A DNA stretch of 64,000 nt from positions 186,001 through 250,000 of the forward strand of contig CAWHOY010000005.1 in NCBI GenBank assembly GCA_963831155.1, written 5' to 3'. Below the pieces are notes generated by a model. It had not been told where the DNA came from, did not search any database, and saw only the letters and a program-made list of their open reading frames with translations. This stretch comes from CAVRXQ01 sp963831155. GTDB lineage: Bacteria > Actinomycetota > Acidimicrobiia > Acidimicrobiales > Bog-793. Position 1 is the first letter of the stretch, and each line of letters begins with the position of its first letter. The position numbers and the translations under genes are program-made. This document shows positions 42,330-50,927 of this stretch, piece after piece.

Positions 42330-43235
42330 ATGGCGGTGGCGAGCGCTCTCGGGCGCTCTGAGTCGGAGACCACCCGCGTCTCCGCGGCGCTGTGGCGCCG
42401 CGCGTGGGCGCGGGCTCTCCTCACCCTTTCGCCGCCGCTTTTGTGGTTCCTCGTCGTCTACTTGGCGTCGCTCGTCGCGATGCTCGTTACGGCGCTTTGG
42501 ACCGTCAACCCGTTCACGAACAATCTCGTCCACTCGTGGACGTTCTCGAACTTCCGCGAGATCTTCACTTCGACGTACCTCACGATCATCGGCCGGACGC
42601 TTGCGATGGCGGCGATCGTCACGGTCACCGACGCCGTGTTGGCGCTGCCGTTCGCTTACTACATGACTCGAGTCGCCTCGACGAGGACGCGCAAGATTCT
42701 CTTTACTCTCGTCGTGCTTCCGCTGTGGGCGAGCTACCTCGCCCGCGTGTACTCGTGGATCGTCATCTTGCAAAAGGGCGGGACGCTGACCTGGACGTTC
42801 CAGCATCTCGGGCTCGGTTCGCCCAATATCGCCTATACGAACGTCGCCATGTGGGTTGTCTTTTCGTACATCTGGCTCCCGTTCATGATCCTTCCCGTCT
42901 ACGGCGCGCTCGAGCGGATCCCTGACTCCTACATCGAGGCGTCGTCGGATCTTGGCGCGCGCAACTTGAGGACGCTGTTCGGCGTGATCCTGCCGCTGGC
43001 GCTGCCCGGGGTGGTCGCAGGATCGATCTTTACGTTCTCGCTCACCCTCGGTGACTACATCACGCCGCTGTTAATCGGCGGAGCGAGCTCGAACTTCATC
43101 GGCAACGTCATCTATTCGAACATTGGCCTCGCCAACAACCTTCCCTTCGCGGCTGCGCTCGCCTTTGTCCCGATCGTGATCATGATCGTCTACCTCACCA
43201 TCGCCCGCTTCCTCGGCGCTTTCGAGGCGTTCTGA
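42330..43235 (+). CDS. potB: Polyamine ABC transporter permease PotB-like
   Basis: The first permease, 301 residues with about six membrane segments after a charged N-terminus. The EAA loop that contacts the ATPase is SYIEASSDLGARNLRTLFGVILPLALPG. ATG 42330 lies 15 bases after potD. The stop shares one base with the start of the second permease. Confidence 0.92.
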   Translation: MAVASALGRSESETTRVSAALWRRAWARALLTLSPPLLWFLVVYLASLVAMLVTALWTVNPFTNNLVHSWTFSNFREIFTSTYLTIIGRTLAMAAIVTVTDAVLALPFAYYMTRVASTRTRKILFTLVVLPLWASYLARVYSWIVILQKGGTLTWTFQHLGLGSPNIAYTNVAMWVVFSYIWLPFMILPVYGALERIPDSYIEASSDLGARNLRTLFGVILPLALPGVVAGSIFTFSLTLGDYITPLLIGGASSNFIGNVIYSNIGLANNLPFAAALAFVPIVIMIVYLTIARFLGAFEAF

Positions 43236-44059
43236 TGGAGAGCCGTCTTACGCGCGTGATGCTGCGGCTTTGGGTCGTCGGCGTGCTCCTGTTCTTGTTC
43301 GTGCCGATCGCGACGATCATCCTGTTCGCATTCAGCAAGTCGAACATCCTCATCTGGCCGATCCACGCCTTCAGCACGAAATGGTTCGCGATCGCGTGGC
43401 ACGACTCCCTCGTCCGATCGGCGCTTTGGCTATCGGTGAAGGCGGCCCTGTTCGCGACCGGCATCGCGCTCGTCCTCGGCTCGGCGGCGGCGTTTGGGGT
43501 CCACCGCTTCCGCTTCTTTGGACGCGAGACTGTGTCGCTGCTCCTCGTCCTCCCGCTCGCCCTGCCGGGGATTATCACCGGGATCGCGCTCAAATCGGCC
43601 TTCAGCTTCGCCGGTATCGAGCTCTCGCTGTACACGATCGTCATCGGACACGCGACGTTTTGCATCGTCGTCGTCTACAACAACGTCCTTGCCCGGTTGC
43701 GACGGGTGTCGGCTTCCCTGTCTGAGGCGTCGATGGATCTCGGCGCGAATGGATTGCAGACCTTCCGTCTCGTGTTGCTTCCGACGCTGTCGACGGCACT
43801 GATCTCGGGGGCGCTTTTGGCCTTCGCGCTCTCCTTCGACGAGGTCATCGTGACGACATTCACTGCCGGCGCGCAGAACACCCTGCCGCTATGGGTGTTT
43901 GGGGCGATCCGTCTCGGTCAGCAGCTGCCCGAGGTGAACGTGGTCGTCACCTTCGTGTTGGCGCTGACCGCGATCCCGGTCGCGATCGCGGCGCGTCTGA
44001 CCGGGGCGCGCGGATTCACGCGGACGTCGGCCGCAGCAGAGGCTGACACAGCCGGCTGA
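43235..44059 (+). CDS. potC: Polyamine ABC transporter permease PotC-like
   Basis: The second permease, 274 residues, about six membrane segments, with the EAA loop SLSEASMDLGANGLQTFRLVLLPTLSTA and the PotC-like ALSFDEVIVTTFTAGAQNTLPLWVFG. It overlaps potB by one base (TGATG) and ends the potADBC operon. With gabT, the dehydrogenase and the APC permease, it supports uptake and breakdown of putrescine or a related amine. Confidence 0.92.
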   Translation: MESRLTRVMLRLWVVGVLLFLFVPIATIILFAFSKSNILIWPIHAFSTKWFAIAWHDSLVRSALWLSVKAALFATGIALVLGSAAAFGVHRFRFFGRETVSLLLVLPLALPGIITGIALKSAFSFAGIELSLYTIVIGHATFCIVVVYNNVLARLRRVSASLSEASMDLGANGLQTFRLVLLPTLSTALISGALLAFALSFDEVIVTTFTAGAQNTLPLWVFGAIRLGQQLPEVNVVVTFVLALTAIPVAIAARLTGARGFTRTSAAAEADTAG

Positions 44060-44106
44060 GCCCGGGAAGAGTCCGTGCTCACGTCCGAGCTCGAGCCTGT
44101 TGAAGC

Positions 44107-44152
44107 GCCGCACGTCTGCGAGCCTGAGCTGTCGGCTCGGTTGCAGGATCGC
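44107..44152 (-). pseudogene. Remnant of a natB-like 3' end, second copy of a 46-bp direct repeat
   Basis: On the minus strand this reads AILQPSRQLRLADVRRF, almost the same as AILQPSRQLKLTDVRRF near the C-terminus of the natB-like permease. 41 of 46 bases agree with 46908-46953 in the same orientation. Sequence beyond the repeat is unrelated. It sits directly downstream of the FtsX-like permease gene, so the two copies flank that gene. It is probably the end of a lost ABC-2 permease gene. Confidence 0.7.
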
Positions 44153-44160
44153 AGTGGGAT

Positions 44161-46671
44161 TTATTCGGTCCGTAGCAACAGCGCAGTCGGGGTGCGGGCG
44201 GCCATCCGCCCCGGAAGCGCGGCGACGATGTTCGCCAGCAACAGCGCTCCGATCGCGATGAGAACGATCGTCGTCACCGGAACTGTCGGCGATGGCACGG
44301 CGTTGATCTCGTGGGCGAACGTGTCCCACAAGAGGCGCCCGAGGAGGATGCCGACAGGGATGCCCACGACCAGCCCGAGAAGGGCGGCGACGCTCGACTG
44401 CGAGGCGACGACGAACGCCAATTGACGTCGCGAGAAGCCGAGCGTCTTCAAAAGAGCAAGATCGTGACGGCGCCGTCGGACCGAGGCAACCAAGGTGAGA
44501 CCCAAGGCAACCAACGCGCCCATGGAAAGTCCGGCGCCGAGGATCGCTGGGGTTGTCCCCATCGAGTGGTAATTGACGATCTCGGCTGGGCGCAGGACGG
44601 AAACCACCCCCCCTGCCGGCGAGTTGGCGCCGCGTATCGCATTCACCTTCTGGTTGATCTCCTCGAGGGAACGCAAGGCTGTGGAGGGATTGGCGCCCGC
44701 TCGAATGCGAACGAGGATGGCGTTTGGACCTGGGAAGGTGCTGTCTTGGGTATTGAGCAGCGCAGGCGGAAAGTTGCTCGTGGCGACCAGCGCCCCCGTA
44801 CCCATTTCGAGACCGTTGGCGATCGTGGGCATCGTTGCGGTGCCAACGATGAGCAAACGCCGAGGTTTCGTGCGACCGTTGCTGAACGCGACGGTCTCAC
44901 CCACCGTCTTGTGGAGCGTCCGCAAGGTCGTACCACCGAGAACGATCTGGTCGGCGGCCTCGAGGCGGTGTCCAGAGAGCAAGGGCGGTGCAACCCGAGC
45001 ACCCGGCGCTTCGGCCAGCATCTTCACCTCTTGACCATCGAGCGTTCCACCGACGAAGTTGACACCGGACCACGCCGCGACGTCCTGGTCCGCGTTGAGC
45101 AGTATGGCGATCTGGTTGTGCGGAAGGTCCTCCTCGCCGGCGAAACCAGACAACATCGCGTAATTCCAGTTCCATCCGTACAGCGGCGGATGCGACAACA
45201 GATTGTCGAGGCTGGCGCCGAAGGTGACCGTCGTGGTCAGGGCCACGATCGCCAACACCGCTCCGAAGATGGCCGAACGTAAAGGTGCCGAGCGTCTGGC
45301 TCCCCCCGATTCCATCGCGAAGCGGAAACCGGTCATGACGGCCACTGGGAGTCGTGCCGCAGCGCGCGCGACGCCTCCTTGCTCATGCAAAACATCTGGA
45401 GGACGCGTAGAGCCCAATCGACTCAGCTGCCGCCTGCTGAGGATCACGGCGAGCGAACCGAGGACGATGACGAGGGCGACGAAACCGAACCCGAGCACCG
45501 TCCAGTCGAGGTCAATCCCTGAGTTCGGATACACCGGGCGAACAGGCCCCAATGGCGCGAGCGGCGAGAGACTGAGCGCAACCGCGAACGCAACCATTGA
45601 TCCAACAACGACGGCAGCGAGCAGACCGGTCAGTCCGTCGGCGAGCAAGACGGCTCGATTGGCCCCCAACGCTCGGAGGATCTCGGTCTCTTCGCCTTGT
45701 CCCTGGAGAATACGGCCGATCAGTAGCCCAACGATCAACAAAGACGCGAGCCCGGCGATGCCGCCGAAAACCCCGAGCGCGATCGCTTCCGGTTTGATCG
45801 CCCGTTGCGCATCGGCCACCTCTGACGAGATGCCTTGGCTGCCTCCGATCGAAAGCGACGCAAGCGGGCTTATCCGGGCCGCCTCGGCCCGCACTCGTGC
45901 CGCGTTGGCCTTGCCCCCCGCGACTTGCAGGCCGACGCCGGAGACGTAAGCGCAACAGGGCGCCAGTTCGCGCGTCAATGCCCCCGAAAGGATGATTTCT
46001 CCAGATTGGAGGGCGGAAATGTCACTTTCGACGACCGTCGCACTCGCGACGAACTCGCCGACGAGTTCCACTCTTGCGATCAGGTGTGGCGGCCCGTTAT
46101 ATGTCGATGAGGTTGCCTCGGCGTCCGTGTAAAAGGGAATGTGGATGACGGAGCCGACATGCAAACCCAACTCTTTTGCCGCCTCGGTGTTCATCACCGC
46201 TTCATCCGGCCGGTTCGGATTCGCGAAGCGGCCCTTGATAAGCGTGATGCGGTCCAGGGTGCTGAACGCCCCATCGAGGCCGCCTTCGATCGTGGGCGGG
46301 GTTTCTCCGGCTGTCGGATGCGGATGAACCCCGGTGACCGCGCTGAGGTTGATATTGCCGTCGAAGATGACTTCGATCGCCGCGCGTCTCACGAAGCGCA
46401 GATCGGCGATCGCCTTGTTGAGTCGCGGGACGTATCCGGAGGTTTGGCCGAGGGCTGGGTCGTCGAACCCGGTGAGCACCATCGCGGTGATCGGGTCGGT
46501 GCTCGCGAGGTAGATCGGGAAGGACGACTCAGTTCGTCGCGCACCGGCGACGGCGCCCATCGATAAGCCGCCGATCAGACCGATCAGCAAGATCACGCTC
46601 AGGTAGCCACCAAATCGACGGCGGAAGGTTGTCCGGAAGCGGTACCAGGCGACACCGATGACCTGGCTCAC
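44161..46671 (-). CDS. FtsX/MacB-like ABC transporter permease
   Basis: An 836-residue permease with the double FtsX architecture. A first membrane segment (GGYLSVILLIGLIGGLSMG) is followed by a large extracytoplasmic domain (about 45-265), then a three-helix FtsX block (about 290-415). After a second extracytoplasmic region comes a final FtsX block (about 700-830) ending near MAARTPTALLLRTE. Such proteins work with LolD/MacB-type ATPases in lipoprotein or lipid export or mechanotransmission, but no such ATPase gene lies beside it. Start GTG 46671 with GGAGG 11 bases upstream. It is flanked by 46-bp direct repeats. Confidence 0.85.
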   Translation of the reverse strand: MSQVIGVAWYRFRTTFRRRFGGYLSVILLIGLIGGLSMGAVAGARRTESSFPIYLASTDPITAMVLTGFDDPALGQTSGYVPRLNKAIADLRFVRRAAIEVIFDGNINLSAVTGVHPHPTAGETPPTIEGGLDGAFSTLDRITLIKGRFANPNRPDEAVMNTEAAKELGLHVGSVIHIPFYTDAEATSSTYNGPPHLIARVELVGEFVASATVVESDISALQSGEIILSGALTRELAPCCAYVSGVGLQVAGGKANAARVRAEAARISPLASLSIGGSQGISSEVADAQRAIKPEAIALGVFGGIAGLASLLIVGLLIGRILQGQGEETEILRALGANRAVLLADGLTGLLAAVVVGSMVAFAVALSLSPLAPLGPVRPVYPNSGIDLDWTVLGFGFVALVIVLGSLAVILSRRQLSRLGSTRPPDVLHEQGGVARAAARLPVAVMTGFRFAMESGGARRSAPLRSAIFGAVLAIVALTTTVTFGASLDNLLSHPPLYGWNWNYAMLSGFAGEEDLPHNQIAILLNADQDVAAWSGVNFVGGTLDGQEVKMLAEAPGARVAPPLLSGHRLEAADQIVLGGTTLRTLHKTVGETVAFSNGRTKPRRLLIVGTATMPTIANGLEMGTGALVATSNFPPALLNTQDSTFPGPNAILVRIRAGANPSTALRSLEEINQKVNAIRGANSPAGGVVSVLRPAEIVNYHSMGTTPAILGAGLSMGALVALGLTLVASVRRRRHDLALLKTLGFSRRQLAFVVASQSSVAALLGLVVGIPVGILLGRLLWDTFAHEINAVPSPTVPVTTIVLIAIGALLLANIVAALPGRMAARTPTALLLRTE

Positions 46672-46878
46672 AACGCTGAGGACCTCCGATCACGCGTCGA
46701 CCTGCGTGCCGTTGGCGCATTCTCCGTTCCGCCGAGCAGCTTGTCGAGGTGGGTGACCACGCCTTCACCGCCCGTACCACCACCACCACCACTTTTGCGG
46801 TCCGTCAGGCGATTTTTTCGATCGAATGTCTGAAGCGGGACGCTCGGGAAAAAGAATCCGGTTCCCTTCGAGGGGCGC
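46672..46878. other. Gap between FtsX-like permease and natB-like gene
   Basis: No supported gene. A leftward frame ends in GTGA overlap with the permease start and reads VTHLDKLLGGTENAPTARRS, which I cannot assign; it could be the remnant of a lost coupled gene, perhaps an ATPase. A short ACC-rich run is at about 46777-46795. Confidence 0.4.
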
Positions 46879-48189
46879 TCAGCTTCTGGCCGGTATCCCG
46901 AGGAAACGCCGCACATCTGTGAGCTTCAGTTGTCGGCTCGGTTGCAGGATCGCCCGGCGGAAGATGGAAGTCGCGAAGCGAGCCATGAGGACCGTGGCGC
47001 CGATCGAGATCAGTGCGGCGATCGTCACCTGCCACCACGCGATTGCGCTGTCGGCGACGAGAACCGTCATGCCGAACGGCGCCGTCGGCGGGAGATAAGC
47101 GAGGACCTTGACGAACAGCGATGGCGACGATGAGCCGATCGACGTCAACGCGACGATGTATCCGAACAGGATCGGCAGTTGCAGCGGCAGCGCGATCGCC
47201 TGCAACTGGTCCTGGCGCTCGAGCATCGAGCCCGCCGCGGCGTACACCCAGCAATAGAACAGGTACCCGAGGAGCAGCCAGACGAGCCCGACGATGACGC
47301 CCGCCGGAGCGGTGCCCTTCAAGAGCGCTGACCCGGTCGCCGCGGCGAGGATCAGCGCGAAGCCGACGATCGCGGCGGCCTGCGCCAGCGCCACGAGGCC
47401 GATGCCGCTGACCTTGCCGATGAGAAGACGCCGCGGACTCACGGCCGACAACAGCACCTCGACGATCCGGTTCGACTTCTCCTCCAAAATCCCCATCAGG
47501 ATCCACGTCCCATACTGGGTGAGCAGGATGTAGATCAAGATCAGCACATAGATCGCAGTCACCGTCGAAGTCGTCTTTTGCTTTTGAATCGCCGCCGACT
47601 TCAGACCGGTGATCGGCAGCGAAATTGGTCGGGCGAATTTGGCCGCGGTCTTGGCCGGGAGCCCAGCTCGAACAAGCGCTGCTTCGAGGCCGAGGGTGCT
47701 CGCCATCGTCTCAGCAACGGTGGCGATCGGTCCGCTGTCGCTCGCCGTCAGCGCGTTCTCCACATACAGGCGTGAATCGTGGTCGACGATGAGATCGATG
47801 TTGCCGGCGCGGAGCTTTCCGACAGCGGACGCGAGACTCGGTTCTGTTGTTATCGCGACCTTCGCGCCGGCTGCTGTTGCCGCCTCACGTGCGGTCGTGT
47901 CTAGAGCCGCGCTCGTCGTTCCGACGACACCGACATGCACCGTCGTCTCGTGTCCTTTGTGGAGCACCGGGATGATGATCCCCGCGGCCACGACCAACAA
48001 GACGATCACCGTCGCGATCCGAAACGCGCGCGTCTTCACCCGTTCGCGGATCTCCCGGCGGGCGACGAGCGAGACGTTGCTGAGTGAGCGCTCTGAAGGC
48101 GGCCGTGGTCCGCGCGACTTCCGCCGCCACATGAAGATGCGCAAAACGACGAGTACGGCGATGATCGGGATGATGATCGCGGCCTTCAT
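46879..48189 (-). CDS. ABC-2 type exporter permease (NatB-like)
   Basis: A 436-residue permease with an N-terminal membrane segment, a basic stretch SLVARREIRERVKTRAFRIATVI, an extracytoplasmic domain (about 75-210) and five to six membrane segments with ILMGILEEKSNRIVEVLLSAVSPRRLLIGK, the conserved cytoplasmic segment of NatB/ABC-2 exporters. It pairs with the ATPase gene, overlapping by ATGA. The C-terminal coding region carries one copy of the 46-bp repeat found again at 44107-44152. Likely exports ions or a drug; substrate unknown. Confidence 0.9.
   Translation of the reverse strand: MKAAIIIPIIAVLVVLRIFMWRRKSRGPRPPSERSLSNVSLVARREIRERVKTRAFRIATVIVLLVVAAGIIIPVLHKGHETTVHVGVVGTTSAALDTTAREAATAAGAKVAITTEPSLASAVGKLRAGNIDLIVDHDSRLYVENALTASDSGPIATVAETMASTLGLEAALVRAGLPAKTAAKFARPISLPITGLKSAAIQKQKTTSTVTAIYVLILIYILLTQYGTWILMGILEEKSNRIVEVLLSAVSPRRLLIGKVSGIGLVALAQAAAIVGFALILAAATGSALLKGTAPAGVIVGLVWLLLGYLFYCWVYAAAGSMLERQDQLQAIALPLQLPILFGYIVALTSIGSSSPSLFVKVLAYLPPTAPFGMTVLVADSAIAWWQVTIAALISIGATVLMARFATSIFRRAILQPSRQLKLTDVRRFLGIPARS
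46908..46953 (-). repeat. 46-bp direct repeat, intact copy within natB-like gene
   Basis: This copy encodes AILQPSRQLKLTDVRRF in the permease C-terminus. Its partner at 44107-44152 has the same orientation, and the two flank the FtsX-like permease gene. Confidence 0.75.
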
Positions 48190-49076
48190 GCGACCGCCTC
48201 TCGGAAAACCTCGGTGAGACGTCGTTCCTCGAAGTCGAACCGCACGACACGACCGGCGGCCATCGCGCGAGTGAGGACGGCCTGGCTGTCTGCCGAGTCG
48301 TCGAGGACGAGGCGTGCCTCGCCGGCGTCGATGCGGGACACCGTGACCCCTTCAAGCGTGCGGGCCCAATTCGCGTTCGGGTCGCCCTCGACTTTCACGA
48401 CGAGACGACGGGCACCTTGTCGGCGGAGCTCATCGAGCGGCCCGACGGCGACGGCGTGTCCGTGATCAATGATCGCGACCGAATCGCAGATGTCCTCGAC
48501 CAAGTCGAGCTGGTGGCTCGAAAACAGGACCCCGCGGCCTTGCGACGCTTGCTTGGCGAGGATCCCCGATACTTCGTCGATGCCGACGGGGTCGAGGCCG
48601 GAGAGCGGCTCGTCGAGGACCAGGAACTCGGGTTCGTGGACGAGTGCAGCCGCGAGCTGAACGCGCTGCTGGTTGCCGAGGGAGAGCGCGCTGAGCTTGT
48701 CGTTCGCCCGCGAGCCAACCCCCAGCGTCTCGAGCCAACGAGCCGTCGAGGCGCGCGCGTCGCGCGGGGAGATTCCGTGCAGCTCACAGAAATACTCGAG
48801 CTGCTCGTGCACGAGCATCGCGGGGTAGAGGCCACGCTCTTCGGGCATGTAACCAAAGCGCCGTCGTTCCTTGTCGCCGACCGGTGCGCCGTTGTACGTC
48901 ACGGAACCTGCGTCGAGCTCGATGAGACCGAAAACGGCGCGCATCGCCGTCGTCTTGCCGGCGCCGTTCGGACCGAGGAAGCCGAACACCTGACCGTTCG
49001 GTACAGAGAACGAGAGGTTGTCGAGGGCGACGACATCGCCGTAGCGCCGGAAGAGCCCGGAAAACTCGAGCGTCAC
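48186..49076 (-). CDS. ABC transporter ATP-binding protein (NatA-like)
   Basis: A 296-residue ATPase with Walker A GPNGAGKTTAMR, Q-loop GYMPEERGLYPAM, signature LSLGNQQRVQLAAALVHEP (LSLGN in place of LSGGQ), Walker B FLVLDEPLSGLDP and H-loop FSSHQLDLVEDI. Residues 215-296 form the DUF4162-like C-terminal domain found in such exporters. The stop overlaps the permease start by four bases. The start region lies about 200 bases from the divergent sigma factor gene. Confidence 0.93.
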   Translation of the reverse strand: MTLEFSGLFRRYGDVVALDNLSFSVPNGQVFGFLGPNGAGKTTAMRAVFGLIELDAGSVTYNGAPVGDKERRRFGYMPEERGLYPAMLVHEQLEYFCELHGISPRDARASTARWLETLGVGSRANDKLSALSLGNQQRVQLAAALVHEPEFLVLDEPLSGLDPVGIDEVSGILAKQASQGRGVLFSSHQLDLVEDICDSVAIIDHGHAVAVGPLDELRRQGARRLVVKVEGDPNANWARTLEGVTVSRIDAGEARLVLDDSADSQAVLTRAMAAGRVVRFDFEERRLTEVFREAVA

Positions 49077-49246
49077 GCTGGCAGTGAGTCCCGATCGTCG
49101 CTCGTCATCGCGTCAAATTGCTGGTGGTGAGCACGGGCCGAACGTAGCCGGTGGGACCATCGAGGCATCGGAAGGCGCGCCGATCGATCGAGCGCGCGAT
49201 CGCCCCTGGTCACGGGCCGGATCGAACCGCCCACATCGCTGCGGAG

Positions 49247-49275
49247 TTGACATGGCGTGGGAGAAAAGACGTTAA
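49247..49275 (+). promoter_or_regulatory. Candidate promoter of the sigma factor gene
   Basis: TTGACA at 49247-49252 is followed after 17 bases by CGTTAA at 49270-49275. A CGTT-type -10 is usual for ECF sigma factors, so autoregulation is possible. Transcription would begin close to the ATG at 49283, giving an almost leaderless mRNA. Confidence 0.4.
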
Positions 49276-49282
49276 GTCCGCG

Positions 49283-49834
49283 ATGAAGCGGCGTGCGCCG
49301 GAAGGCGACAGCGAGCTCGACCGATGGATGGCGCAGTGGTACGCGCCCGCCTACCGCTCGGCCTTCCTGATCCTCGGCAGCGCCTCGGACGCCGAGGAAG
49401 CAGTCCAGGAGGCGTTCTTGCGGATGTGGCGCTTTCGCGCCGCCATGCCGTCCGGCGAAGCGGCGCGTCCGTGGCTCTTCCGCGTTGTCATGAACTCCTG
49501 CTACTCGTTGGCGCGCAAGGAACAGCGCGCGAAGCGCCAGCGCGACGAGGGAGCAGACGGGTCCGATCTCGCCGATCTCGCGCGACAGCCCGATGATCTC
49601 GTCGTCGCCGACGAGACGGGGCGTGCGGTGCGCGAGGCGCTGCAGCGTCTTCCGGAGCCGCTGCGCATTCCCGTCGTGCTCCGTTACTACGCCGGCTTGT
49701 CCGACAAAGAGATCGCCCTGGCGATCCACCGGCGCGCCGGCACCGTGAAATCGCGCCTGCACGAAGCCCGCCGGATACTCGGCGCCGATCCTTCGCTCCA
49801 TCGTCTCGCGACACCGATCGAGGACACGAAATGA
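49283..49834 (+). CDS. ECF-type RNA polymerase sigma factor
   Basis: A 183-residue sigma-70 family factor with only regions 2 and 4. Region 2 reads YRSAFLILGSASDAEEAVQEAFLRMWRF and region 4 reads ALQRLPEPLRIPVVLRYYAGLSDKEIA, ending in the helix-turn-helix HRRAGTVKSRLHEARRIL. No Shine-Dalgarno is visible before ATG 49283. The next gene overlaps by four bases (ATGA) and encodes a membrane protein that is probably its anti-sigma partner. Confidence 0.9.
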   Translation: MKRRAPEGDSELDRWMAQWYAPAYRSAFLILGSASDAEEAVQEAFLRMWRFRAAMPSGEAARPWLFRVVMNSCYSLARKEQRAKRQRDEGADGSDLADLARQPDDLVVADETGRAVREALQRLPEPLRIPVVLRYYAGLSDKEIALAIHRRAGTVKSRLHEARRILGADPSLHRLATPIEDTK

Positions 49835-50898
49835 TCACCGAAGACGAACTCAGCCAACTTTTGCAGCGCGCGGCGGACGGCGTCGCGGTCCCACCGGGCG
49901 GGCCGTCGACGATTCGCATCGCCGCGCAGAGCGGAGCACCGACGGCGACGAGGCACCGGATCTCCCCGCTGCGCCCCCGCGAACTCGCCTTCGCCGGAGC
50001 TGGTGGCGCCGCGGTGGCGGCTCTCATCGCCGTCCTCCTCACAACCGGCGGCAGCGTTGCGCCTTCGGTCGCTCCGCTCGCGAACGCCACAAACGGGGCG
50101 TCGCACAAGCAGACGTCATTCATCGGCGTGCGCTCGACGCCCGCTGTACTGGGGCCACGCGTCTCGACACTTCCGGCGAATCATTCTGCGGCTCCGACAT
50201 CGACAAAGTCATCCGCGCGCGACATCGTCGCCACCGGTGCGTTGCACCTGTCGGTGCGAAACTCCGACCTCTCCTCGGCGATCGACCATCTCGAATCTCT
50301 CGCCGCGTCGTTCGGCGGCTACGTCGGCAAGTCCGACGTCGTCGAGTCCGGCCGCAACGCCGGCGGCACACTCGTGCTCGACGTCCCGGCCACCGCGTTC
50401 CAGTCGCTCATCGACCGTGCCCGGCTCACGGGATCGGTGCGCTCGCTCACGACTTCCGACCAGGACGTCACCGGGAAAGTCGTCGACCTCGGCGCACAGC
50501 TCACGGCGCTGCAAGACGAGCGCAGCCAGCTCGAGGTGCTGTTGTCGAAGTCGGCGAAGGTTTCCGACCTTTTGCAAGTCGAAGACCAGATCGAGTCCGT
50601 GCAATCGCAGATCCAACAGATCCAAGGTGAACAGCGCGTCCTTTCCCAGCAGATCGCCTTTTCCGCCCTCACGGTTCATCTCGCCGTTCCGGTCGTTGCG
50701 CATCACCACGTCAGCTCGAGCAGCGGTTTTTCACACGCCTGGCACGTCGCCGTCTCGAGTTTCGTCGACGCCGTGAAGGACCTCGTCTCAGTTCTCGGTG
50801 ACATCGCCTTCGCGATCGTCGCTGCGCTTTGTGCCCTCGGCATCGCCTATGCGACTTGGCGCAAGGGGTGGCCGCGCTTTCGCCGCCGATTCGTTTGA
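49831..50898 (+). CDS. DUF4349 membrane protein, putative anti-sigma partner
   Basis: A 355-residue protein. The N-terminal cytoplasmic part (1-48) starts MITEDELSQLLQRAADGVAVPPGG, then a membrane segment (about 50-70), then the extracytoplasmic DUF4349 region (about 130-290) with ARDIVATGALHLSVRN, GGYVGKSDVVESG and VVDLGAQLTALQDERSQLE leading to a coiled coil (about 215-270), and a last membrane segment near 313-335. No HxxxCxxC zinc anti-sigma motif is present. Overlap with the sigma gene suggests it holds the sigma factor at the membrane; that role is inferred. Confidence 0.8.
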   Translation: MITEDELSQLLQRAADGVAVPPGGPSTIRIAAQSGAPTATRHRISPLRPRELAFAGAGGAAVAALIAVLLTTGGSVAPSVAPLANATNGASHKQTSFIGVRSTPAVLGPRVSTLPANHSAAPTSTKSSARDIVATGALHLSVRNSDLSSAIDHLESLAASFGGYVGKSDVVESGRNAGGTLVLDVPATAFQSLIDRARLTGSVRSLTTSDQDVTGKVVDLGAQLTALQDERSQLEVLLSKSAKVSDLLQVEDQIESVQSQIQQIQGEQRVLSQQIAFSALTVHLAVPVVAHHHVSSSSGFSHAWHVAVSSFVDAVKDLVSVLGDIAFAIVAALCALGIAYATWRKGWPRFRRRFV

Positions 50899-50927
50899 GC
50901 CTCATTGCCTCCGCTCGGCGGAGGCGA

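Noticed and set aside
46777..46795. ACC trinucleotide run
   Set aside because: Only a few copies, in a gap, with no sign of a functional microsatellite.
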